Source: Cronobacter malonaticus LMG 23826 (lineage in GTDB: Bacteria; Pseudomonadota; Gammaproteobacteria; Enterobacterales; Enterobacteriaceae). From it: 64,000 nucleotides of DNA. Where the stretch lies: NCBI RefSeq assembly GCF_001277215.2, contig NZ_CP013940.1:3348001-3412000 (forward strand). Reading direction: 5' to 3'. This document shows positions 52,831 to 64,000 of this stretch, one piece after another. How positions within the stretch are numbered: the stretch's first letter is position 1; every line of letters starts with the position of its first letter. The notes under the pieces were generated by a model. It searched no databases and was not told where the DNA came from. It saw only the letters and a list, made by a program, of their open reading frames with translations. A program made the position numbers and the translations under genes.

Positions 52831-53188
52831 GGTTTGCCTCCAGGCTTTTGTTTACGGACTGACGGCAGAAGTCATTTTCCGCACGGTCACTGGTACAGGT
52901 GTGATGTCCTGTCGTTAATTATCGTTATGGATTCCTCCCTAACATAACCGCTGAAAATGAGGCAGGCAATTAGCAATCAGGCATCGCCGGACATGCGAAA
53001 TAGCGGTACGCCCCTGAAGAAAAGCGTTTAAACGGAGAGATATGCTGAATATAAGCGGCGCTTATGACCGTTAATTTCGCGACGCCCATTTCTGACAGTG
53101 ATAAATCAAAAAACAGAGAGAGAACGCGGTGTGCCGGAAGACGGATGTTGCTGACAGAATAAAATAGCAGAAAAAGGGCTATACACAG
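52831..53188 (-). promoter_or_regulatory. ilvI upstream region
   Basis: About 360 bases between ilvI and leuO without a gene. A -10-like GATAAT lies near 52919-52924 on the minus strand, with a weak TTATGT 18 bases before it. In E. coli this interval holds several Lrp sites; I cannot point to individual sites here. Confidence 0.4.
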
Positions 53189-53215
53189 AAAAAACGGGCG
53201 GTTAATACCGCCCGT
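53189..53215 (-). terminator. Terminator after leuO
   Basis: ACGGGCGGT (53194-53202) and ACCGCCCGT (53207-53215) form a 9-bp stem with loop TAAT; six U follow on the minus strand. Confidence 0.88.
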
Positions 53216-53230
53216 CTGTTTGATTACCGG

Positions 53231-54175
53231 TTAACGCCGACAGACGTTCGATAACAGCTCCTCCATCCATTGATGTCCCTTATCGCGCCCGGCCGCTTCA
53301 TGCCAGGAGAGATAACAGGTGCGGCTGTTTAATTTAAACGGCAGCGGCATGATTTGCAGTTGCAGCGCGTGTTCATAATCCTGCGCCAGCCAGCGCGGCG
53401 CGATGGTAATGAGATTTGTGCGCGATACCACATTTAAAACGCTCGTCAGCGCCATACCCTGATAAGCGATAGCGGACTGTTTTTCCGCCGTGTCGTACCA
53501 CGGCAAACTAAAAGAACTAAAACGATCTAACGCCACCACGGCATGTTGTTCTTTAAAGACTTCACTTTCGCGTAACAAATTATCTTTACGCGGATGGCTT
53601 TTACTGCTCACCAGCACCATTTCATCTTTAAATAGCGGAACGCAGGTAAACTCCGGGCGACGGAATTCATCGTAACCAATGACGAACTCTGTCTCCTGGT
53701 AGCGTAACTGATGTTCGATATTCTGATTCAGTGAAGATTTAAATACCAAATGAATATTAGGCGCGATATTCATTACGCTGTTGTAAATAATAGAGGTCAG
53801 CAGATTATCCAGCGGGCTACACACGCAGAGATTAAACAGCCTTTCGCTGCTGAGCGGCTCGAAGCCAGAGCCGGGCAGCTCATTTTGCACCAGCTGAAGC
53901 GCCTGACGAATCGAACCGAATAGCTGGCACGCCCGGACCGTGGGCTGAATGCCGCGCCCGTAGCGCACAAATAGCTCATCATTAAACATCACTTTAAGGC
54001 GTGCTACGGCGTTACTGACGGCGGGCTGAGACATTCCCAGCATATGCGCGGCGCGGGTGATGTTTTGCTCCTGCATAACCGCATCAAAAACCGTCAATAA
54101 ATTCAGGTCGACCGTGCGTAATTGAGGTTTCAGCCCTTCGGGCGCGGGTAAGTGTTCAATATGATCACCAGACAT
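53231..54175 (-). CDS. leuO: LysR-type regulator LeuO
   Basis: Global regulator that counters H-NS silencing and controls stress, CRISPR and virulence genes in enterics. The 314 residues have an N-terminal extension, a winged helix ([20 protein letters not shown], about 37-56) and the LysR effector domain. Length equals E. coli. It lies in an AT-rich interval between ilvIH and leuABCD, the usual relay region for its activation. Confidence 0.96.
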   Translation of the reverse strand: MSGDHIEHLPAPEGLKPQLRTVDLNLLTVFDAVMQEQNITRAAHMLGMSQPAVSNAVARLKVMFNDELFVRYGRGIQPTVRACQLFGSIRQALQLVQNELPGSGFEPLSSERLFNLCVCSPLDNLLTSIIYNSVMNIAPNIHLVFKSSLNQNIEHQLRYQETEFVIGYDEFRRPEFTCVPLFKDEMVLVSSKSHPRKDNLLRESEVFKEQHAVVALDRFSSFSLPWYDTAEKQSAIAYQGMALTSVLNVVSRTNLITIAPRWLAQDYEHALQLQIMPLPFKLNSRTCYLSWHEAAGRDKGHQWMEELLSNVCRR

Positions 54176-54720
54176 AATCTACTCCACTGATACATTATTC
54201 CCTTTGCATGCATTACCCAGAACATTCCGTTTATCATGTAGCAATTTCAGGCAAAAGAGGAGGTTCAAAAAATCATAAAAAGCTGCTGTTTTGAATTAAA
54301 AGTTCATTAATAGACAATAAAATGAAATCTCCTGATATTTTAGGACTTTGTTTATCATGTTACTTTTCTTACAGCCCGATCAAATCATAAAAAACACGAA
54401 TAAACAATAATTCACTTTATGAATTATCAATTCAGTTTTCGTAAATACTTCACTTTTTTCATAAATACGCCAACAGCCTTCCGGAAAGTCTGAATTAAAT
54501 GCCATCACGCCCCATTTAGTCGCATCAATTAATTGATACGGCGAATAATTTAGCGCAATAAACCCCATAAAAAGAAGCCAAAAATGCGCATCCTTCCGGT
54601 GGTAAAACTTATACTTCGCTTAACGTATACGGATATTTTATATAAAAGTGATTAATCAGCATAATCCACTAAATCAGCATTTGGTGCGACTCCGTTACGT
54701 TAACTGTAGAATTACAGACA
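54176..54720. promoter_or_regulatory. AT-rich leuO-leuL divergent region
   Basis: About 545 very AT-rich bases with many A/T runs between divergent leuO and the leu operon. Such DNA fits H-NS silencing and LeuO self-activation known for this locus. A 62-codon frame on the minus strand (54380-54568) is not supported by a ribosome site or family. Confidence 0.5.
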
Positions 54721-54724
54721 AGGG

Positions 54725-54753
54725 TTGACACGGTCTGTCGGATCAAGTACCAC
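54725..54753 (+). promoter_or_regulatory. leuLABCD promoter
   Basis: TTGACA (54725-54730) stands 17 bases from TACCAC (54748-54753); the following CTAAAAGC recalls the E. coli leu promoter. It lies about 38 bases before the leuL start. Confidence 0.65.
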
Positions 54754-54790
54754 TAAAAGCCTGTTAACGCATTTATTCGGGACATGATTC

Positions 54791-54877
54791 ATGATTCGCA
54801 TCGTTCGTTTCGCTGGTCTACTACTACTAAACGCATCCTCAGTGCGCGGTAGACTGGTGCGCGACGTTCAGCGGTAA
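54791..54877 (+). CDS. leuL: leu operon leader peptide
   Basis: The 28-residue peptide begins MIRIVRFAGLLLLNASSVRG and has four consecutive leucine codons, all CTA, a rare codon in enterics. E. coli LeuL is also 28 residues with four Leu codons in the same place. Stalling at these codons when charged tRNA-Leu is scarce prevents formation of the terminator downstream. An overlapping ATG at 54784 is out of frame. Confidence 0.95.
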   Translation: MIRIVRFAGLLLLNASSVRGRLVRDVQR

Positions 54878-54904
54878 CGCTTGAGTCAGGTCATCAGAAA
54901 TACG

Positions 54905-54933
54905 AAAACCCGCGCCGCTGCGCGGGTTTTTTT
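54905..54933 (+). terminator. leu attenuator terminator
   Basis: AAAACCCGCG (54905-54914) and CGCGGGTTTT (54921-54930) form a 10-bp stem with a 6-base loop followed by further T. It lies between leuL and leuA, 43 bases before the leuA start. Confidence 0.93.
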
Positions 54934-54975
54934 ATGCTCACGCAAGGCGCCCCATGACAAATAAGGACACCAACC

Positions 54976-57638
<2,663 letters not shown>

Positions 57639-57640
57639 CC

Positions 57641-59657
<2,017 letters not shown>

Positions 59658-59683
59658 GTTTTTGCGGTTTCCCCAGTGTTTAC

Positions 59684-59815
59684 GGCGGGTGCGCGTTGCT
59701 TACCCGCCCTACAGAAATACGTTTAAGAGTTTGTAGGGCGGGTAAGCCCCGCGCACCCGCCATATCATGCCCTTGCCCTGTTTGCCACAGGGCGGGTAAA
59801 CACAGCGCACCCGCC
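59684..59815. repeat. Three copies of a GGCGGGTAAGC-type palindromic repeat
   Basis: Three units of 27-29 bases share the ends GGGCGGGTAA and GCGCACCCGCC. The first (59684-59712) is inverted relative to the second (59733-59761) and third (59789-59815), so copies one and two can form a long hairpin. They sit between the convergent leuD and setA, a common place for such enteric repeats, and may stabilise or end transcripts. Confidence 0.85.
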
Positions 59816-59834
59816 ATCAGACAATCACCACGCC

Positions 59835-61016
59835 TTAAACGTCCTTCACCCGGCTCGTCAGCCACAATGCCACCAGCGCCACCCCGGTCATCACAGGGTA
59901 CACCGCGTAATGCCCGAAGCTCTCCACCAGCGCGCCCTGCACCACACCCGCCAGGATCACACCCGTCGAAATACTGTTACTGAAAAGCGTGGTGGCAGAC
60001 CCCGCGCGCCCCGGCATTAAATCCTGAAACCAGACCATGCCAATCCCGGCGACAATCCCGATAAACACCGCGTTAAAGAGCTGCAACCCCAGCAGCGCCT
60101 CGCGGCTGTGAAAGAGATTAAGCCCGGCGTAAAACAGCACGCCAGCAGCCACCGCCACCAGCATCATCGGCTTTTTACCGAACCGCTTCACGTAAAACCC
60201 GGCCAGCAGCATCGCCGGGATCTCAAGCCCCGCCGCGGTGCCCATCAACACGCCCGCGAGACTCTCCGGCAGCGCCAACTCCTGGCTCACCCATAGCGGC
60301 ATATCGATGATATACATCGTATTGCAGGTCCACATCAGCACAGAGGCGATAAACAGCATCCGCACATTTTTGTCCTTCCAGCCGCTGACCTGCGTGATGG
60401 CCACATCGGCAGGCTGCTCGATACGCGCCACCGACGGTAGCGCGAAAAAGACAATCGCCAGGCTCAGGATAAAAATCCCGGCGGCGATTAAAAACATGGT
60501 GGTAAAGCCAAAGCTCAGCGCCAGCATAAACGACAGCGGCGGCCCAATAACCCACGCAAGCGAGAGCTGGGCGCGCATCACCGAACTGAACATCACCGCC
60601 TCGCGGGCGGAGTTATCGGCATACTCGCGCGCCAGCGCGAAAAGCTGCGGCATGGCGGTATTCGCAAGCGACGCCAGCAGCACGCCTGCGGTAATCAGCG
60701 TCAGGTAATGGCGGTTAAAGGCGAACAATACGCAGTTGCCGACCGCCATCAGGCAGCAAAAAAGGATCAGCTTGCGCCGGTCGCCCCGGTTGTCGGAGCG
60801 CTTCGCCAGCAACAGGCTAACGGCAATCCCGGCAATCGCGTTCACCGTATAAAAGAGCCCGACCCAGAACGGCGGCGCGCCCACTTCACGGCTTAAAAAC
60901 AGGCTCAGCGTCGGCGCCTGTAGCGCGCCCGCCACGCCCATCATGAAGGCGACGACCATAAAAGCGAGATAGACGACATTGAGCCGTCGGACAAACGTAA
61001 GAAACCACAGCATCGG
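59835..61016 (-). CDS. setA: Sugar efflux transporter SetA
   Basis: Major-facilitator sugar exporter linked with glucose-phosphate stress. The start MLWFLTFVRRLNVVYLAFMV gives 393 residues (392 in E. coli) behind AAAGGA; the frame is open for 69 bases upstream without homology. Conserved stretches include VAGALQAPTLSLFLSREVGA, LMWTCNTMYIIDMPLWVSQE and MVWFQDLMPGRAGSATTLFS. About twelve membrane helices. It lies downstream of sgrS on the same strand, as in E. coli, where the two are co-transcribed. Confidence 0.95.
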   Translation of the reverse strand, partial: PMLWFLTFVRRLNVVYLAFMVVAFMMGVAGALQAPTLSLFLSREVGAPPFWVGLFYTVNAIAGIAVSLLLAKRSDNRGDRRKLILFCCLMAVGNCVLFAFNRHYLTLITAGVLLASLANTAMPQLFALAREYADNSAREAVMFSSVMRAQLSLAWVIGPPLSFMLALSFGFTTMFLIAAGIFILSLAIVFFALPSVARIEQPADVAITQVSGWKDKNVRMLFIASVLMWTCNTMYIIDMPLWVSQELALPESLAGVLMGTAAGLEIPAMLLAGFYVKRFGKKPMMLVAVAAGVLFYAGLNLFHSREALLGLQLFNAVFIGIVAGIGMVWFQDLMPGRAGSATTLFSNSISTGVILAGVVQGALVESFGHYAVYPVMTGVALVALWLTSRVKDV

Positions 61017-61062
61017 GCGCATCCTTTCAGTTGAGGCGGGCGAAATCGTGCTCATGATAGAC

Positions 61063-61316
61063 GAAAAAAGCCAGCAGTAGCACACTGCTGGCGGGTGAAA
61101 AGCACCAATACTCAGTTACACGTGATGTCCGCTTAGCGGCGCTTAAACGTCACCGGGAATGTCACCTCCCACTGCATGATCTCATCGAGCATTCGTTGCG
61201 GCGTTTTACCGTTCAGGCGGGCCAGCCATGAGCCGTAAAGACGTTGCGTTGCACTGAAATACTGCTGATAAAACCTGCATGTTGACGACGTTTTCATAAG
61301 CCCCTCCGCTTTCATC
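61063..61316 (-). ncRNA. sgrS: SgrS, glucose-phosphate stress small RNA
   Basis: About 254 bases divergent from sgrR. The 3' part is conserved: the ptsG-pairing seed reads GTGTAACTGAGTATTGG (61105-61121, minus strand), one base different from E. coli (GTGTGACTGAG), followed by the terminator stem GCCAGCAGT/ACTGCTGGC (61070-61092) and six U that form the Hfq-binding end. The 5' end GATGAAA matches the E. coli start. The RNA blocks ptsG translation on sugar-phosphate stress and also encodes SgrT. Confidence 0.92.
61133..61297 (-). CDS. sgrT: Inhibitor of glucose uptake SgrT, encoded in SgrS
   Basis: The 54-residue peptide begins MKTSSTCRFYQQYFSATQRL and keeps the RFYQxYFxAT core and the MxxxIMQWE end of E. 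coli SgrT (43 residues); the rest is divergent and longer at both ends. GGAGGGG stands directly before this ATG and decides the start over one 18 bases upstream. SgrT binds the PtsG permease and blocks glucose uptake. The stop lies 12 bases before the pairing seed. Confidence 0.88.
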   Translation of the reverse strand: MKTSSTCRFYQQYFSATQRLYGSWLARLNGKTPQRMLDEIMQWEVTFPVTFKRR

Positions 61317-61383
61317 GAAGAGAAGTATTGCCGTAATATAGGGAATATTAAATTGATGAGTTTCGAGCCGGAGTTCCTCTTTT

Positions 61384-63048
61384 ATGCCTTCAGGTCGTCT
61401 GCAACAACAATTCATTCGTTTGTGGCAATGCTGTGATGGCAAGCCGCAGGAAACGACGCTCAACGAACTGGCCGAGCTGCTGAGTTGCTCGCGCCGCCAC
61501 ATGCGCACACTGCTGAACGCCATGCAGGCGCGCGGCTGGCTGACATGGGAAGCCGAGGCCGGACGCGGCAAACGCTCCAGGCTGCAGTTCCTCTATACCG
61601 GACTCGCGCTGCAGCAACAGCGGGCGGAAGATCTGCTGGAGCAGGACAGAATCGATCAGCTGGTGCAGATCGTCGGTGACAAATCCACGGTGCGTCAGAT
61701 GTTACTTTCACACCTGGGCCGCAGCTTCCGTCAGGGACGCCATATTCTGCGCGTGCTCTATTACCGCCCACTGCAAAACCTGCTGCCCGGCAGCGCCTTG
61801 CGCCGTTCAGAAACCCATATCGCCCGGCAGATTTTCAACGGTCTGACGCGCATAAACGAGGAAAACGGGGAACTGGAAGCCGATATTGCGCACCACTGGC
61901 AGCGTATTTCCCCTTTTCACTGGCGCTTTTTCTTACGCCCCGGCATCCATTTTCATCACGGCCGCGAGCTGGACATGCTCGATGTCATCAGCTCGCTCCA
62001 GCGCATCTGCGCCCTGCCGCTTTACGCGCATATCCGCCAGGTCGTTTCTCCCACGGCCTGGACACTCGATATTCACCTGAGCGAGCCGGACGACTGGCTG
62101 CCGTGGCTGATGGGCAGCGTGCCGGCGATGATCCTGCCGCGGGAGTGGCCGGAAATGCCGAAATTCGCGAGCCAGCCCGTCGGCACTGGCCCTTACGCGG
62201 TGGTACGCAATAACAGCAACCAGCTAAAAATCCACGCCTTTGATGACTATTTTGGCTACCGCGCGCTGATTGATGAGGTGAACTTCTGGGTGCTGCCGGA
62301 GATAGGCGAGGAGCTGAGCTGCGCCGTTCAGCTTGAAGGCCCGACACGCGACGTCGACGAAAAAGCCGTGGAGAGCCGCCTCGAAGAAGGCTGCTACTAC
62401 CTGCTGTTTGATTCCCGCTCGCGCGTCGGCGCGATGCCGGAGGTGCGCCGCTGGATAAGCTCGCGCTTTACGCCCGCCCGCCTGTTGCACCGCGCCGCGC
62501 CGCACTATCAGCGCATCTGGTTTCCGGCTTACGGCCTGCTGCCGCGCTGGCACCACGCGCCGCAAATTCCTGAGGCGCAGAAGCCCGCCGGGCTGGAGCG
62601 TCTTACGCTCACCTTCTATGGCGACCACAATGAAAACCGCATTATCGGCGCGCTGCTGCGCGATATCCTGGCGCAGGAGCAGGTGGAGCTGGAACTGCGA
62701 GAGGTGAGCTATGAGGAGTGGTATCAGGGCGACATTACCAGCGATCTATGGCTTAACAGCGCCAACTTTACGCTGCCGCTCGATTTCTCGCTGTTCGCGC
62801 ACCTGTGCGAAGTGCCGCTCATTCAGCGCTGCATCCCGCTCGACTGGCAGGGCGACGCCCAGCGCTGGCGCACCGGCGCGCTGAACCTGCCGCAGTGGTG
62901 CCGCACGATGCTCGAGCGTCAGGATATTCTGCCGCTCATTCACCACTGGCTGATGCTACAGGGCCAGCGCAGTATGCGCGGCGTGCGCATGAACACGCTC
63001 GGCTGGTTTGATTTTAAATCCGCCTGGTTTGCACCGCCGGAGCCGTAA
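61384..63048 (+). CDS. sgrR: Glucose-phosphate stress regulator SgrR
   Basis: Activator of sgrS. The 554 residues (551 in E. coli) have an N-terminal winged helix ([40 protein letters not shown]) and a large C-terminal solute-binding domain related to periplasmic peptide-binding proteins, ending [20 protein letters not shown]. Divergent from sgrS with about 67 bases of shared promoter region. Confidence 0.97.
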   Translation: MPSGRLQQQFIRLWQCCDGKPQETTLNELAELLSCSRRHMRTLLNAMQARGWLTWEAEAGRGKRSRLQFLYTGLALQQQRAEDLLEQDRIDQLVQIVGDKSTVRQMLLSHLGRSFRQGRHILRVLYYRPLQNLLPGSALRRSETHIARQIFNGLTRINEENGELEADIAHHWQRISPFHWRFFLRPGIHFHHGRELDMLDVISSLQRICALPLYAHIRQVVSPTAWTLDIHLSEPDDWLPWLMGSVPAMILPREWPEMPKFASQPVGTGPYAVVRNNSNQLKIHAFDDYFGYRALIDEVNFWVLPEIGEELSCAVQLEGPTRDVDEKAVESRLEEGCYYLLFDSRSRVGAMPEVRRWISSRFTPARLLHRAAPHYQRIWFPAYGLLPRWHHAPQIPEAQKPAGLERLTLTFYGDHNENRIIGALLRDILAQEQVELELREVSYEEWYQGDITSDLWLNSANFTLPLDFSLFAHLCEVPLIQRCIPLDWQGDAQRWRTGALNLPQWCRTMLERQDILPLIHHWLMLQGQRSMRGVRMNTLGWFDFKSAWFAPPEP

Positions 63049-63089
63049 CCCTTTCGCAACATTACGCAAATCATTACAATGAGCCGTTC

Positions 63090-63196
63090 TCAACGGGGTG
63101 CTGCCGACTGACCGGTGCGCTGAGATAATACCCGTCGAACCTGATCCGGATAACGCCGGCGAAGGGATTTGAGGCTACCGCTCAAAATCCTTTGCC
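63090..63196 (+). promoter_or_regulatory. TPP riboswitch of thiB
   Basis: The THI element core is present: CGGGGTGC (63093-63100), the conserved GCTGAGATAATACCCG and AACCTGATCCGGATAACGCC, and GCGAAGGGA (63160-63168). A hairpin GGATTTGAG/CTCAAAATCC (63165-63190) right after the aptamer may be the expression platform. Binding thiamine diphosphate should lower expression of the thiamine uptake genes. Confidence 0.95.
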
Positions 63197-63217
63197 CCCA
63201 TTTGATAAAGGTGCAAA

Positions 63218-64000
63218 GTGTTAAAAAAACTGCTTCCTCTGCTGGCGCTCGCCGCCGCTCCGGCTTTCGCCAAACCTGTCCTGACCGTCTACACCTACGA
63301 CTCTTTCTCCTCGGAGTGGGGCCCTGGCCCGAAAATTAAAACCGCCTTTGAAGCCGACTGCGGCTGCGAGCTGAAATTCGTGGCGCTGGAAGATGGCGTC
63401 TCGCTGCTTAACCGCCTGCGCATGGAAGGCAAAAACAGCAAAGCCGATGTGGTGCTGGGCCTGGATAACAATCTGCTTCAGGCCGCGACCGCGACCGGGC
63501 TGTTCGCCAAAAGCGGCGTTCCGGCGGGTGAAGTTAACGTGCCGGGCGGCTGGAATAACGACACCTTTGTGCCGTTCGACTACGGCTGGTTCGCCTTCGT
63601 CTATGATAAAAACAAACTGAAAAACCCGCCGAAAAGCCTGAAAGAGCTGGTTGAGAGCGACCAGAAATGGCGCATCATCTATGAAGATCCGCGCACCAGC
63701 ACGCCAGGGCTGGGCCTGCTGCTGTGGATGCAAAAAGTCTATGGCGATAAAGCGCCGGACGCCTGGCAGAAGCTCGCCGCGAAAACCGTTACGGTCACCA
63801 AAGGCTGGAGCGAAGCCTACGGCCTGTTCCTGAAAGGCGAAGGCGATCTGGTGCTGAGCTACACCACCTCGCCCGCCTACCACATTATTGAAGAGAAAAA
63901 AGAGAACTACGCAGCGGCGAATTTCAGCGAAGGCCACTATCTGCAGGTGGAAGTCGCCGCACGCACCGCCGCCAGCAAGCAGCCCGCACTGGCGGAGAAA
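63218..64000 (+). CDS. thiB: Thiamine-binding periplasmic protein, N-terminal part, cut by window edge
   Basis: Solute-binding protein of the ThiBPQ thiamine/TPP importer. The start is GTG behind AAAGG, as in E. coli. A signal peptide ([17 protein letters not shown]) is followed by [20 protein letters not shown]. The 261 codons shown are collinear with E. coli ThiB, including [20 protein letters not shown] and [20 protein letters not shown]. The gene continues beyond the right edge. Confidence 0.95.
   Translation, partial: MLKKLLPLLALAAAPAFAKPVLTVYTYDSFSSEWGPGPKIKTAFEADCGCELKFVALEDGVSLLNRLRMEGKNSKADVVLGLDNNLLQAATATGLFAKSGVPAGEVNVPGGWNNDTFVPFDYGWFAFVYDKNKLKNPPKSLKELVESDQKWRIIYEDPRTSTPGLGLLLWMQKVYGDKAPDAWQKLAAKTVTVTKGWSEAYGLFLKGEGDLVLSYTTSPAYHIIEEKKENYAAANFSEGHYLQVEVAARTAASKQPALAEK

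Noticed and set aside
54380..54568. 62-codon frame in the leuO-leuL interval
   Set aside because: Lies in very AT-rich regulatory DNA, has no ribosome site and no family resemblance.

Overview
The window is a chromosomal segment of an enteric gammaproteobacterium. Gene order and protein sequence follow the Escherichia coli leu-to-lpd region gene for gene, and a Cronobacter- or Enterobacter-like member of the Enterobacteriaceae is the best guess; this is inferred from synteny and remembered protein sequences, not from a search. The host part is GC-rich. One block at about 14.8-22.45 kb is clearly AT-richer and foreign.

Layout. 1-6.4 kb: the pyruvate dehydrogenase operon pdhR-aceE-aceF-lpd on the minus strand (lpd runs off the left edge), with a perfect PdhR box at the pdhR promoter. 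6.8-10.8 kb: aroP, then a two-gene arabinoside cassette (GPH-family symporter plus GH43 glycosidase) that E. coli lacks at this place. 10.8-13.2 kb: ampE-ampD and the divergent nadC. 13.4-24.1 kb: the type IV pilus operon ppdD-hofB-hofC, preceded by a CRP-S/Sxy-type competence site; hofB is cut in two by a 7.6-kb element. 24.1-31.9 kb: guaC, coaE-zapD-yacG, mutT, secM-secA, lpxC. 32-48.9 kb: the complete dcw cluster from mraZ to ftsZ on the minus strand, with conserved Pmra promoter and MraZ operator. 49.4-54.2 kb: cra, ilvIH, leuO. 54.7-59.7 kb: leuL attenuator and leuABCD. 59.8-64 kb: a triple palindromic repeat, setA, the dual-function RNA SgrS/SgrT, sgrR, and a TPP riboswitch in front of thiB (cut by the right edge).

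The most interesting part is the element in hofB. It encodes a 540-residue large serine recombinase next to its right end. The junctions share only a CT dinucleotide, as expected for such an enzyme, and joining 14818 to 22450 restores an uninterrupted, in-frame 460-codon hofB. The deduced attP is an imperfect dyad around that CT. The cargo is an AbiTii-domain protein (abortive-infection family) followed by a two-helix membrane/coiled-coil protein, a second small serine recombinase with a repeat array upstream, a tight operon of four small unknown proteins, two further small ORFs, and a long structured non-coding stretch. No phage structural, lysis, replication or conjugation genes are recognisable. 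The interrupted gene is the pilus-assembly ATPase of a competence-type operon, so the arrangement resembles gene-disrupting elements elsewhere (phage in Listeria comK, skin in Bacillus sigK), in which excision switches the host gene back on. Whether excision happens here cannot be told from the sequence.
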